Source of the DNA: Nitriliruptoraceae bacterium
Lineage (GTDB): Bacteria; Actinomycetota; Nitriliruptoria; Nitriliruptorales; Nitriliruptoraceae
Assembly: GCA_003565155.1 (NCBI GenBank)
Contig: PXDB01000004.1
Span: 1 to 40,269, forward strand
DNA length: 40,269 nucleotides
Direction: 5' to 3'
Of the stretch, positions 22,917 through 31,346 are shown piece after piece (the first letter of the stretch is position 1; every line of letters begins with the position of its first letter). Made by a program: the position numbers and the translations under genes. Under the pieces are notes generated by a model. The model saw only the letters and a program-made list of their open reading frames with translations. It ran no database searches and was not told where the DNA came from.

Positions 22917-24248
22917 ATGAGGATTCGAACCGGCGGCAAAGCCGTCGCGTTGTTCGCCGCGATGGCGATGATCGCCGCTGCCTGCGCTGACGAGGCCGAC
23001 GACACCGAGGAGGTCGTCGAGGAAGAGGTCGAGGAAGAGGAGGAAGAAGCGGAGGAGGAAGAAGCGGAAGAGCCCGAGGAGACGGATGAAGAGGCGGCCG
23101 GGGAGACCGAGGAGGGTGTCCTCAACCTCGCCTACATCCTCCCGGAGACCGGCCAGCTCGCGTTCCTCGGTCCTCCGATGATCTCCGGCGTCGAGCTCGC
23201 GGTCAGTGAGATCGAGGAGTACGGCACGGAGGTCACCCTGGCCAGCGGTGACGAGGCCGGTGATACCGGTATCGCCGCGGAGGAGGCCAGCCGCCTGCTC
23301 GCCGGTGGTGTCGACGCCATCATCGGTGCCGCCGCGACCGGCATGACGCTCGCCATCATCGACCAGATCACCGGTGCCGGTGTCGTCCAGTGCTCGCCGT
23401 CCAACACCGGACCGGGCCTGACCGACTACGCCGACGGCGGCTTCTACTTCCGTACCGCACCGAGCGACGCCCTCCAGGGCCCGGTGCTCGCCGAGCAGGT
23501 CGTCGCCGACGGCAACGCCACCCTGGCGGTCGCCGCACGGGCCGACGACTACGGCCAGGGTCTGCTGGATGCGACCGTCGAGGCCTTCGAGGCGCAGGGC
23601 GGCGAGATCGTCTACGCCGACACCTACGACCCCGAAGCCGCCACCTTCGACTCCGTGGTCGAGGACCTCGTCAACTCCGGCGCCGACGCCCACGCGTTGA
23701 TCGCCTTCGCCGAAGGCGCCGCCATCGTGCAGGGCCTGATCGCCGCGGGTGCGCCGGTCGAGTCCCTCTACGGCGCGGACGGCATCGCCGGTGCGGCCTT
23801 CGCCGAGGAGGTCGACCCGAACGACCCGAACGTGCTCGACGGCATGACCTTCACCGCGCCGTCCAGCCAGTCCACCGCCGACTACGACGCCAAGCTGGAC
23901 GAGTTCGCCCCCGACCTCGTCGACCGGCTGTTCTCGCCCCAGTCCTACGACTGCGTGAACATCATCGCGCTGGCCGCGGCGGCGGCGGGTTCGACGGACT
24001 CGGCCGAGATCCGTGACCAGATGATCGAGGTCACCGTCGGCGACAACGAGTGCGGCAGCTACGCGGAGTGCATGGAGTTCGTCGAGGCTGGCGACTCCAT
24101 CGCCTACCAGAGCGCCGCCGGTGACGCGCTGGCGTTCATGGAGGTCCGCGAGGGCTCGGGTGAGCCATCGCGCGGCGCCTACGACGTGAGCCGCTGGGTC
24201 GACGGGGAGTTCACCCTGCTCGACACGGTCGTCGGCACCGTCGAGTGA
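22917..24248 (+). CDS. Branched-chain-type amino-acid ABC transporter substrate-binding lipoprotein
   Basis: A 443-aa periplasmic-binding-protein-like lipoprotein (LivJ/LivK family, peripla_BP_6 type). The signal peptide MRIRTGGKAVALFAAMAMIA ends in a lipobox with Cys23. Residues 24-66 are an almost pure Glu/Asp/Ala tract, an extended acidic stalk. The binding domain begins LNLAYILPETGQLAFLGPPM, with ISGVELAVSEIE, DEAGDTGIAAEEASRLL and GVDAIIGAAATGMTLAI, and ends near residue 440. Start ATG 22917 has AAGGAG seven bases upstream. It faces the livHMGF operon tail to tail, so both serve one importer although they are not cotranscribed. The ligand cannot be read from sequence; leucine-type or proline-type amino acids are possible given the neighbours. 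Confidence 0.88.
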   Translation: MRIRTGGKAVALFAAMAMIAAACADEADDTEEVVEEEVEEEEEEAEEEEAEEPEETDEEAAGETEEGVLNLAYILPETGQLAFLGPPMISGVELAVSEIEEYGTEVTLASGDEAGDTGIAAEEASRLLAGGVDAIIGAAATGMTLAIIDQITGAGVVQCSPSNTGPGLTDYADGGFYFRTAPSDALQGPVLAEQVVADGNATLAVAARADDYGQGLLDATVEAFEAQGGEIVYADTYDPEAATFDSVVEDLVNSGADAHALIAFAEGAAIVQGLIAAGAPVESLYGADGIAGAAFAEEVDPNDPNVLDGMTFTAPSSQSTADYDAKLDEFAPDLVDRLFSPQSYDCVNIIALAAAAAGSTDSAEIRDQMIEVTVGDNECGSYAECMEFVEAGDSIAYQSAAGDALAFMEVREGSGEPSRGAYDVSRWVDGEFTLLDTVVGTVE

Positions 24249-24267
24249 GCTGACGGACGAGCATCAT

Positions 24268-24303
24268 GCGGTGCGCCCGGGGCACGTGCCCCGGGCGCAC
24301 CGC
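24268..24303. terminator. Perfect 36-bp palindrome, bidirectional terminator
   Basis: The sequence is a perfect palindrome of two 18-bp arms (GCGGTGCGCCCGGGGCAC and its complement) centred between 24285 and 24286. It begins 20 bp after the binding-protein stop and lies between convergent genes. It is one of the strongest hairpins in the window. The remaining 160 bp up to livF show nothing notable. Confidence 0.88.
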
Positions 24304-24462
24304 TGTCCCGGGACGATCACGCTGCGGTCGACCCAGGCCGGGCGGCAGCCCGATCCCGAGCCAGGTCACCCACCACCGTCCACGGGTGGCATCCGCACGC
24401 CATGGGAACCCCCCGCGTGCGACGACGCGGCGCGCGACCGCGACGGGGAGACGAAGCGACGC

Positions 24463-25230
24463 CTACAGCGCCTTCGCGAGGGTCCCGAGGTAGAGCTCGA
24501 TGACCTTGGGGTCGTTGAGCAGCTGCTCGCCGGTGCCGGTGTAGGCGTTGCGGCCCTGGTCGAGCACGTAGGCACGGTCACAGATCTGCAGACAGGTCCG
24601 CGCGTTCTGCTCCACCATCACGATGGAGATACCGGCCTCGTTGATCTCCGCGATCCGGCGGAACACGTCATCCTGGTTCGCCGGCGAGAGACCGGCCGAG
24701 GGCTCGTCGAGGAACAGCACCGTGGGGTCCATCATCAGTGCGCGCCCCATCGCCACCATCTGCCGCTCACCGCCGGACAGCGAACCGGCACGCTGCTTCG
24801 CACGGTTCTTGAGCAGCGGGAACAGCTCGGTGACGAACTCGTACCGCTCCTCCCAGATCTCCGGCTTGAGGTACAGACCCATCTCGAGGTTCTCGACGAT
24901 GGTCAGGGCGGCGAAGATGTTGCGGACCTGGGGGACGTAGCTGACCCCCTTTGACACCAACGCGTGTCCGGGCAGGTTGGTGATGGCGTCACCGCGCAGG
25001 GTGACGGTCCCGTCCTTGATCGGCACCAGGCCGAACATGGCCTTGATCAGCGTGGACTTGCCCGCGCCGTTCGGGCCGATGATGCCGACCAGCTCATCCT
25101 CGAACAGGGTCAGGTTGCACCCGTTGAGGATGTCGACGTCCGGCGTGTACCCCGCGACGATCGCGGACGCGTCGAGGATCGGCTCCTCGCCGGGGTAGAT
25201 CGACTGTTCCGTCGGGCCGGTCTCGGTCAT
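24463..25230 (-). CDS. livF: Branched-chain-type amino-acid ABC transporter ATPase LivF
   Basis: Second ATPase of the importer, 255 aa, cytoplasmic. Walker A is GPNGAGKSTLIKAMFG, the signature is SLSGGERQMVAMGRAL, Walker B is VLFLDEPSAGLSP, and the switch His appears as a substitution near ISIVMVEQNARTC, where this family has EQN. The LivF hallmark of a short arm after Walker B is seen. An N-terminal extension of about 15 residues (TETGPTEQSIYPGEE) precedes the core. The ATG start overlaps the livG stop by 4 bp. It is the last gene of the livHMGF operon and ends before the shared terminator. Identification as LivF rather than LivG rests on EQN and on length. Confidence 0.93.
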   Translation of the reverse strand: MTETGPTEQSIYPGEEPILDASAIVAGYTPDVDILNGCNLTLFEDELVGIIGPNGAGKSTLIKAMFGLVPIKDGTVTLRGDAITNLPGHALVSKGVSYVPQVRNIFAALTIVENLEMGLYLKPEIWEERYEFVTELFPLLKNRAKQRAGSLSGGERQMVAMGRALMMDPTVLFLDEPSAGLSPANQDDVFRRIAEINEAGISIVMVEQNARTCLQICDRAYVLDQGRNAYTGTGEQLLNDPKVIELYLGTLAKAL

Positions 25231-26102
25231 GAGGCGCGCCTCTCGTGCCGCTTGCGGCGTTGCACGGGCGCCTCGCTGTGGGACGAACCGAGGTAGGCGT
25301 CGATGACCGCGGGGTTGGACCCGATCTCGGAGGGACGCCCCTCGGCGATGACGGCGCCCTGGGCGAGACAGACGACCCAGTCGGAGATGTCGAAGACCAC
25401 GTCCATGTCGTGTTCGACGAACACCACGGTGCGCCCTTCGTTGTCCCGCAGTCCCTTGACGTGCCCGAGCAACGACTGGGTCAGTGCCGGGTTCACGCCG
25501 GCCATCGGCTCATCCAGCATCACCATCGACGGTTCGACCATCAGGGCGCGGGCCATCTCCAGCAGCTTCTTCTGCCCTCCGGACAGCGTCCCGGCGAACT
25601 GGTCCCGCATGTGGTCGAGCTTGAAGCGCACCAGGAGCTCGTCCGCGCGCTCGGTCAGCGCGTCCTCCTGGGGGCGCCACAGCGAGGGGAGCAACGCCGG
25701 CAGCAGCCGTTCACCGGTCTGGCCGACGGCGGCGAGCTGCATGTTCTCCATCACCGTCATGCGCGCCAGGGCCTTGGTGAGCTGGAAGGTGCGCACCATC
25801 CCCTTCCGCGCCACGAGGTGGGCGGGGACACCCGCGAGGTCCTCACCGGCGAAGGTCCAGGTGCCCTTGTCGGGCGTGTCGAACCCGGTCAGGAGGTTGA
25901 AGAGGGTCGTCTTCCCGGCACCGTTCGGGCCGATCAGGCCGGTGATGAGGCCCCGGGGGATCTCCAGGTGGTCGACGTCGACCGCGGTGATACCGCCGAA
26001 GGAACGGCGGACGTCGGACACGGTCAGGATCGGGTCGGCCTTGGCCACACCAGGCTCGGCCGAGGTTCCCTCGAGGGGGTCAGGGCGAGGGTCAGGAGAC
26101 AT
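25227..26102 (-). CDS. livG: Branched-chain-type amino-acid ABC transporter ATPase LivG
   Basis: First ATPase of the importer, 291 aa. It has Walker A GPNGAGKTTLFNLLTG, the family segment GMVRTFQLTKALARMTVMEN, signature TLSGGQKKLLEMARAL, Walker B MVMLDEPMAGVNP and switch region VVFVEHDMDVVFDISDWVV. The C-terminal PS-EIGSNPAVIDAYLG segment is typical of LivG. A 20-residue N-terminal extension (MSPDPRPDPLEGTSAEPGVA) and a short basic tail (RRKRHERRAS) flank the core. The start at 26102 overlaps the end of livM by 11 bp and the stop overlaps livF by 4 bp, so translation is coupled along the operon. Confidence 0.94.
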   Translation of the reverse strand: MSPDPRPDPLEGTSAEPGVAKADPILTVSDVRRSFGGITAVDVDHLEIPRGLITGLIGPNGAGKTTLFNLLTGFDTPDKGTWTFAGEDLAGVPAHLVARKGMVRTFQLTKALARMTVMENMQLAAVGQTGERLLPALLPSLWRPQEDALTERADELLVRFKLDHMRDQFAGTLSGGQKKLLEMARALMVEPSMVMLDEPMAGVNPALTQSLLGHVKGLRDNEGRTVVFVEHDMDVVFDISDWVVCLAQGAVIAEGRPSEIGSNPAVIDAYLGSSHSEAPVQRRKRHERRAS

Positions 26103-27078
26103 CGAGCTGCAACTCCTTCTTGTCGCCCAGGATCCCCTGGGGCCGGAAGATCATCAGGCTCATGATGAGCACCCCGACGAAGGTCAACGAGACCGCCCCG
26201 ACCGCCTGCGCGCCGAAGAACTCCGGCAGCAAGCCCGCATCGGAGAAGGTCCGCAGCCCGCTCAGCAGCATGCCCAGGATGAACCAGAAGATCACCGCAC
26301 CGATGACCGGACCGAAGGTCGAGGCCGTCCCACCGAGGATGAGGATGGCGAAGGCGTAGAAGGTGACCTGCGGAAGGAAGGTGTCCGGCTGCACCGTCTG
26401 CAGGGAGAGGGCGAAGAGCGCCCCACCGATAGCACCGATCACCCCGCCGAGCACCAGGCTCTGCATCTTGTACGCGAAGACGTTCTTGCCGAGGCTGCGC
26501 GCCGCGTCCTCGTCCTCGCGGATCGAGCGGATGACGCGTCCCCAGGGGCTGCGGATCAACGCCCACACCAGCAGCGTCATCAGCAGGACCACGCTCCAGC
26601 CGACCAGCATCACCCACATACGCCCGGCGCTGGCCGCGAGCGGTCCGAGGTACGCGCGATCGTCCGGTAGCGGGTTGAGCGCGAAGAAGGCGCCACCGAA
26701 CTGTCGGAGGCCGAACACGCCGCCCGTCACGGGTTCGGCAGCGGTGCTGCGGAACAGCAGGCGCAGGATCTCCGCTGCGGCGATCGTGGTGATGGCCAGG
26801 TAGTCGGCACGCAGCCGCAGCGTCGGGACCCCGAGCAGCAGCGCGAGCACGACCGCGGCGAGCATCCCGACGATCACCCCGAGGAAGAGCGGCCCACCGA
26901 AGGTGGAGACGGTGATGGCGACGCCGTACGCCCCGACCAGCATGAACCCGGCCTGGCCGAAGTTCAGCAGCCCGGTGAAGCCGAAGTGCATGTTCAGGCC
27001 GATGGCGAGGAGCGCGTAGGCAGCCGCCGTCGGGCCGACCGAGGTGCGCAACGCGTCCACGAGGATGTCGACGAGCAT
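26092..27078 (-). CDS. livM: Branched-chain-type amino-acid ABC transporter permease LivM
   Basis: Inner-membrane permease, 328 aa with about eight to nine hydrophobic helices. It opens with LVDILVDALRTSVGPTAAAY, followed by ALLAIGLNMHFGFTGLLNFG and GQAGFMLVGAYGVAI, the LivM signature (GLNxxxGxxGLxNFGQ). The coupling region is in WGRVIRSIREDEDAARSLGK, followed by N-V-FAYKM, the EAA-like loop contacting the ATPases. Start ATG 27078 is 43 bp downstream of livH. It lacks the long cytoplasmic N-terminal extension seen in enterobacterial LivM. It pairs with LivH to make the channel. No anomalies seen. Confidence 0.94.
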   Translation of the reverse strand: MLVDILVDALRTSVGPTAAAYALLAIGLNMHFGFTGLLNFGQAGFMLVGAYGVAITVSTFGGPLFLGVIVGMLAAVVLALLLGVPTLRLRADYLAITTIAAAEILRLLFRSTAAEPVTGGVFGLRQFGGAFFALNPLPDDRAYLGPLAASAGRMWVMLVGWSVVLLMTLLVWALIRSPWGRVIRSIREDEDAARSLGKNVFAYKMQSLVLGGVIGAIGGALFALSLQTVQPDTFLPQVTFYAFAILILGGTASTFGPVIGAVIFWFILGMLLSGLRTFSDAGLLPEFFGAQAVGAVSLTFVGVLIMSLMIFRPQGILGDKKELQLDVS

Positions 27079-27121
27079 CAGGCCGTGTCCCTCCGGGAGC
27101 CGGGCGGCATCGTGGACACGC

Positions 27122-28387
27122 TCATCCGACCCGCTCCTTCCGACCGAGCAGCCCCTGCGGCCGCACCAGCAGGATCACGATCAGGACCCCGAGCGCCCAC
27201 ACGTACTTGAGTTGGCTCGAGAAGAACACGGTGCTGACCTCGCTGACCAGCCCGACGATCAGGCTGCCGAGCATGGCGCCGTAGGCGGTCCCGAGGCCGC
27301 CGAGGATGACCCCGGCGAACATCAGGAGCAGCAGCCGGAAGCCCATGAGGTAGTCCACGCTCTCGATCATGCCGAGGAAGATCCCACCGACCGCGGTCAG
27401 CCCCCCACCCATGACCCACACCGACAGGATGACCCGGTTGACGTCGATACCGGAGGACTCGGCGAGGTCGCGGTTGTCGGCCACGGCGCGCATGCCCTTG
27501 CCGAGCTTGGTCTTGGTCAGCATCAGGGCGACGCCCACCAGGATCGCCACCGACAGCCCCATCACCCACATCTCGACCGGCTGGAGGCGCACCGGCCCGA
27601 ACTGCAGTGCGACCTGGAGGGTGTAGTCCCCGTAGGGCCGGCGGGAACCACCGAAGTAGAACAGGACGAGGTGACGGATGACGAAGGCGAGGCCGATCGA
27701 GACCACCAACATCGCGATCAGCCCCGTCCGGCGTCTCCGCAGGGGTCGCCACAGCCCGGACTCGATCCCGCCGGAGATCGCCGCGGTCAGCGCCACGGCG
27801 AGCACCCCCGCGAGGATCAGGTGCAGCCCGACCAACACGTTGAGGGCGAAGGCGAGGAAGGCACCGAGGGTGACCAGGTCACCGTGGGCGAAGTTGATCA
27901 GGCCGGTGGTCCCGAAGATCAGGGACAGGCCGATGGCCGTCATCGCGATGATCAGCCCGAACTTCACCCCGTTCACCGTGCTCTGAGCCAGACGTTGACC
28001 GAGGAGGCTGCCGACCTCCTCGCGCTCACCCAGCGCGAACAGCGCCGTCGCGGAGCCGCCCTCGCTGACGCGCAGCTCCAACTCCTGCCGGTCGGGGTTG
28101 GTCAGGCCCACCCCCTCTGGCAGGGTCTCCACGTCGATCGTGACCACGTAGGTGCCCGGGCCGGGCAACTCGACCGACCACGAGCCGTCGTCGCCGGAGA
28201 CCCCGACACCGACCGGGTCGCCGTCCTGGGTTGCGATGGCGATCTCCACCCCGGCGACGCCCTCGCCGTCGGCCTGGAGCTGACCGCTGATGGTCTCGGC
28301 CTCCTGCGCGACAGCCGCCACGGCGAGCGTCGCGAGGACGACGACCACGAGCAGCCCGAGCAGGCCCAGCCGGCTGACTCGTGCCAC
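27122..28387 (-). CDS. livH: LivH permease with an N-terminal exported beta-sandwich domain
   Basis: A 421-aa permease. The first 125 residues are unusual: a signal-peptide-like helix (LGLLGLLVVVVLATLAVAAV) followed by a carboxypeptidase-regulatory/Ig-like domain (ISGQLQADGEGVAGVEIAIA, DDGSWSVELPGPGTYVVTID). The permease follows from about residue 165: NGVKFGLIIAMTAIGLSLIF, then GTTGLINFAHGDLVTLGAFL, the LivH signature, and the coupling loop KGMRAVADNRDLAESSGIDV. Standard LivH is about 290-300 aa, so the extension is a fusion. The start is GTG 28387 with AGGAG about six bases upstream; the longer frame to 28528 is basic and lacks a site. It is first in livHMGF. The extra domain would lie outside the membrane, where the binding protein docks. 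Confidence 0.88.
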   Translation of the reverse strand: MARVSRLGLLGLLVVVVLATLAVAAVAQEAETISGQLQADGEGVAGVEIAIATQDGDPVGVGVSGDDGSWSVELPGPGTYVVTIDVETLPEGVGLTNPDRQELELRVSEGGSATALFALGEREEVGSLLGQRLAQSTVNGVKFGLIIAMTAIGLSLIFGTTGLINFAHGDLVTLGAFLAFALNVLVGLHLILAGVLAVALTAAISGGIESGLWRPLRRRRTGLIAMLVVSIGLAFVIRHLVLFYFGGSRRPYGDYTLQVALQFGPVRLQPVEMWVMGLSVAILVGVALMLTKTKLGKGMRAVADNRDLAESSGIDVNRVILSVWVMGGGLTAVGGIFLGMIESVDYLMGFRLLLLMFAGVILGGLGTAYGAMLGSLIVGLVSEVSTVFFSSQLKYVWALGVLIVILLVRPQGLLGRKERVG

Positions 28388-28565
28388 GCCGTCTCCTCTG
28401 GGGTCGGACGGGCCGCACCACCACGGCCGCGAACGCCTCTTGCGGCCCCGTCCGGCCGCGCTGACCGGCCGAACGATAGCCGCCCAGTGGCCAGTCGCAA
28501 GACCGTGACAGCATCCCGCGGCGACCACCCCCTACCGTGGCACCCGCAACGGGAGGTGCAGGGCC

Positions 28566-29561
28566 ATGCTGGTCACCACCACTGACTACCACACGGCCGG
28601 AGAGCCGTTCCGGATCGTCACCGCCGGTGTCGCCGTCCCGCGAGGGCGGCGGGTGGTCGATCGGCGACGCTGGGCTATCGACCACCTCGATGGTGTCCGT
28701 GCGCTCCTGTGTCGGGAACCCCGGGGCCACGCCGACATGTACGGCTGTTTCGTGACCCCGGCGGACGATGACGCCGGGGACCTCGGCACGGTCTTCTTCC
28801 ACAACGAGGGCTTCTCGACCGCGTGCGGGCACGGGACCATCGCCCTGGCCACCTGGGCCATCGAGTCGGGGCTGGTGGTGCCCGCGGACGGTGCCGCTGA
28901 ACAGCCGGTGGTCATCGACGTGCCCTCCGGGCGTGTGACGGCCATCGCCGCGCTCACCGAGGGCCGGGTCGGCGCCGTGCGGTTCCAGAACGTGCCGGCG
29001 CTCGTGCACGACCTCGACGTCGAGGTGGCGGTGGCGGGCGGGTCCCACCGCATCGACCTCTCCTACGGTGGTGCCTTCTACGCCAGCGTCGATGCGGCCG
29101 ACATCGGGCGCGCGGTGACCCCGGAGCACCTTCCGTCCCTCATCGCCCACGCGCGGGCCTTGCGCGCGGCCGTGGACCGCGACCACGCGCTGGTGCTGCC
29201 GGACGACTCCGGCGCAAGAGGGTTGTACGGGACGGTCTTCTACGACCGGCTCGGCGACGGCCACCAACGCAACGTGACCGTGTTCGCCGACGGGCAGGTC
29301 GATCGCTCCCCCTGCGGGAGCGGGACCTCCGCCCGTCTCGCGGTCCTCGCGGAACGCGGCGAGCTCGCGGTCGGCGACACCCTGGTGCACGACAGCATCG
29401 TCGGTTCACGTTTCCTCGGACGGCTGCTGCACGCCGCTCGCGGTGCCGATGGGACCGTGCGCTACGACACCGAGGTGGAGGGACGCGCGCATCCGACCGG
29501 ACACCACACGTTCATCGTCGATCCGCACGACGAGTTGCGCGACGGGTTCCTCCTGCGCTGA
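28566..29561 (+). CDS. Proline racemase / hydroxyproline epimerase family protein
   Basis: A 331-aa cofactor-independent epimerase. The two catalytic-base positions are Cys87 in STACGHGT and Cys250 in DRSPCGSGTSA. In this family Cys/Cys is found in proline racemases and 4-hydroxyproline 2-epimerases, whereas trans-3-hydroxyproline dehydratases usually have Thr at the second position. So epimerase or racemase activity is favoured. Other family segments are TTDYHTAGEPFRIV at the start and GGAFYASVDA in the middle. ATG 28566 has GGGAGG upstream. It is followed 30 bp later by a mu-crystallin-family reductase, making a two-gene unit that diverges from the livH operon. The exact substrate, proline or a hydroxyproline, cannot be decided here. 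Confidence 0.88.
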   Translation: MLVTTTDYHTAGEPFRIVTAGVAVPRGRRVVDRRRWAIDHLDGVRALLCREPRGHADMYGCFVTPADDDAGDLGTVFFHNEGFSTACGHGTIALATWAIESGLVVPADGAAEQPVVIDVPSGRVTAIAALTEGRVGAVRFQNVPALVHDLDVEVAVAGGSHRIDLSYGGAFYASVDAADIGRAVTPEHLPSLIAHARALRAAVDRDHALVLPDDSGARGLYGTVFYDRLGDGHQRNVTVFADGQVDRSPCGSGTSARLAVLAERGELAVGDTLVHDSIVGSRFLGRLLHAARGADGTVRYDTEVEGRAHPTGHHTFIVDPHDELRDGFLLR

Positions 29562-29591
29562 CGTTCCGACGCTCCTTGACGAGGTGATGGC

Positions 29592-30512
29592 ATGCGGTTG
29601 TTGGCGCACGACGAGGTGCTGCGGCGGCTGTCCATGGGCGGCGCGATCGATGCGCTCCACGCGGCGCTGCGCAGCGACGACCTGGGGGTGACGCCGCAAC
29701 GTGCGCACGTCGGCCACGACGGCCAGGAGCTGCTGCTGATGCCGACCTTCCTCGGCGGTGGCGCGGGCGTGAAGCTGGTCGGGATCGATCCGGAGAACGC
29801 CGGCCGAGGACTCCCCCGCATCCAGGGCGTGTTCGTCCTCTTCGACGCACCGGGCCTGACCCCGTCCGCCGTGCTCGACGCCCGAGCGCTGACCACGTTG
29901 CGCACGGCGGCGGTGTCCGGGGTGGCCACCCGACTCCTGGCACGCCAGGACAGCAGCCACCTCGTCCTGATCGGTGCGGGCGCCCAGGCGCACGCCCACC
30001 TCGAGGCGATGGCCGCCGTCCGGCCCCTCGCACGGGTGAGCGTGGTCTCGCGGACCTCCCACCGCGCGGCGGCCCTCGCCGCCGCGGCGAGCGACCTCCT
30101 CGACGTCCCCGCTGCCGTGACCGGGCCGGAAGTCATCGCCGAGGCGGACCTGATCTGCACGTGCACGACCAGCCCCGATCCGGTCTTCGATGGCCGCCTG
30201 CTGCCGCCGGGCGTGCACATCAACGCGGTGGGCTCCTACCGAACCGACCTCCAGGAGATCGACGCGGTGACCGTGACCTCGAGCCGGGTGGTGGTGGAGG
30301 ACCGCGACGCGGCCCTGGCGGAGTCCGGGGACCTGGCGGCGGCCCAGCGCGACGCCGGCTGGGAACCGGTGGCCATCGCCGCCGACCTGGCCCAGGTCGC
30401 GCGCGGCGAGGTGGTGGTGCGTGAGGACGCGACGACGCGCACCCTGTTCGAATCGGTCGGCATCGCCTACGAGGACCTGATCGTCGCGCGCGCGGTGCTG
30501 GACGGGACGTAG
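29592..30512 (+). CDS. Ornithine cyclodeaminase / mu-crystallin family dehydrogenase
   Basis: A 306-aa NAD(P)-dependent enzyme. The Rossmann motif is LVLIGAGAQAHAHLEAM (about 124-140), preceded by ALTTLRTAAVSGVATRLLAR, a segment containing the conserved Lys/Arg-binding pattern, and later GVHINAVGSY. Members act as ornithine cyclodeaminase, alanine dehydrogenase or delta-1-pyrroline-2-carboxylate reductase. The neighbour is a proline racemase-family enzyme, a common pairing in hydroxyproline catabolism, and this favours an imino-acid reductase such as pyrroline-2-carboxylate reductase; that is inference. Start ATG 29592 follows GAGGTGATGGC. The gene ends just before a perfect terminator hairpin. 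Ornithine cyclodeaminase activity is less likely given the context. Confidence 0.85.
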   Translation: MRLLAHDEVLRRLSMGGAIDALHAALRSDDLGVTPQRAHVGHDGQELLLMPTFLGGGAGVKLVGIDPENAGRGLPRIQGVFVLFDAPGLTPSAVLDARALTTLRTAAVSGVATRLLARQDSSHLVLIGAGAQAHAHLEAMAAVRPLARVSVVSRTSHRAAALAAAASDLLDVPAAVTGPEVIAEADLICTCTTSPDPVFDGRLLPPGVHINAVGSYRTDLQEIDAVTVTSSRVVVEDRDAALAESGDLAAAQRDAGWEPVAIAADLAQVARGEVVVREDATTRTLFESVGIAYEDLIVARAVLDGT

Positions 30513-30519
30513 ACAGCGC

Positions 30520-30561
30520 GACCGCACCGGGACGCCGGGTGGGCGACGTCCCGGTGCGGTC
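30520..30561. terminator. Bidirectional terminator hairpin with a perfect 15-bp stem
   Basis: GACCGCACCGGGACG (30520-30534) pairs fully with CGTCCCGGTGCGGTC (30547-30561) around a 12-nt loop. It lies between the convergent stops of the mu-crystallin-family gene (30512) and wrbA (30569). Confidence 0.92.
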
Positions 30562-30568
30562 TGCGGGC

Positions 30569-31171
30569 TCAGGCGGCGAGCTTGGCGGCGATCTTCGCGA
30601 AGTGCTCGCCGTAGGCCAGAGCGATGGCGCGCTCGTCGTCGCTCAGGCCATCGCCGTCACCGAGCTGGGTGGGACCGTAGGGCCCACCTCCACTGCGCGT
30701 GGCCATGACCTCCGGTGCGATCCCGTAGCCGACGGGCACGATGTTCATGCCGTGGTGGAAGGCGAAGGTCGACATGGCCAGGATCGTCGACTCGTGTCCT
30801 CCGTGGATCGTGCCGGCGCCGGTGAAGAACCCTGCGGCCTTGCCGACCAGGGCACCGCTCTGCCAGTGGGCACCGGTGGTGTCGAGGAACGCCTGGAGTT
30901 GCGAGGTCGGGCTGCCGTAGCGCGTGGGGGAACCGAAGATGATCCCGTCGAACTCCGGAAGCTCGTCGACGTCGGCGTACGCGATCCCCTCCTGCGCGGC
31001 GATGGCCTCGCGCACGCCGTCCGAGGCCTTCACCTCGTCAGGAAGGAGCGGGTCGGGGACCTTCCGCAGGTGCACGTCTCCGCCTCCCTTCTCGACCCCC
31101 TCGGCGATCGTGCGGGCGAGCTCGAGGGTCGCGCCGTACATCGAGTAGTAGACGATGCCGATCTTGGCCAT
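30569..31171 (-). CDS. wrbA: NAD(P)H:quinone oxidoreductase WrbA
   Basis: Flavodoxin-like FMN enzyme that reduces quinones by two electrons, avoiding semiquinone radicals; 200 aa, the usual length. The FMN phosphate loop is VYYSMYGATLELARTIAEG, and the other flavin loops are IFGSPTRYGSPTSQLQAFLD and STFAFHHGMNIVPVGYG with TRSGGGPYGP, all characteristic of WrbA rather than of flavodoxin. ATG 31171 has AGGAGG eight bases upstream. It stands alone between the terminator at 30520-30561 and purC. A MarR-type inverted repeat lies about 55 bp upstream and may make it quinone- or oxidant-responsive. Confidence 0.94.
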   Translation of the reverse strand: MAKIGIVYYSMYGATLELARTIAEGVEKGGGDVHLRKVPDPLLPDEVKASDGVREAIAAQEGIAYADVDELPEFDGIIFGSPTRYGSPTSQLQAFLDTTGAHWQSGALVGKAAGFFTGAGTIHGGHESTILAMSTFAFHHGMNIVPVGYGIAPEVMATRSGGGPYGPTQLGDGDGLSDDERAIALAYGEHFAKIAAKLAA

Positions 31172-31223
31172 CGATGATCCTCCTGCGGTTGGGACGTGCC
31201 CTTCGGCACGAGCTGATCGTCAC

Positions 31224-31241
31224 TAGTTGACATTGCAACCA
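31224..31241. promoter_or_regulatory. Putative MarR-type operator upstream of wrbA
   Basis: TAGTTG-ACATTG-CAACCA is an 18-bp inverted repeat of TAGTTG/CAACTA with one mismatch, in an A+T-richer patch 53-70 bp upstream of the wrbA start. MarR/HxlR-type regulators of quinone reductases bind sites of this form. No such regulator is encoded in the window. Confidence 0.45.
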
Positions 31242-31346
31242 TACTTCGGCGCAGACCGACGCCTGTCTCGGCCACCCGGCCACGCGGCCACGGTCCCCCG
31301 GGCAGCAGTGCCCGTCCCACGCTGTCCGATCCGGCTGCGGATGCCG

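Noticed and set aside
24964..28585. Long plus-strand open frames opposite livFGMH, including a 513-codon one
   Set aside because: Shadow frames: His/Glu/Asp/Gln-rich translations of the antisense of clear ABC transporter genes.
31227..31260. TTGACA on the plus strand as a promoter pointing toward purC
   Set aside because: No -10 hexamer at the right spacing and no plus-strand gene follows; the sequence is better explained as part of the inverted repeat.
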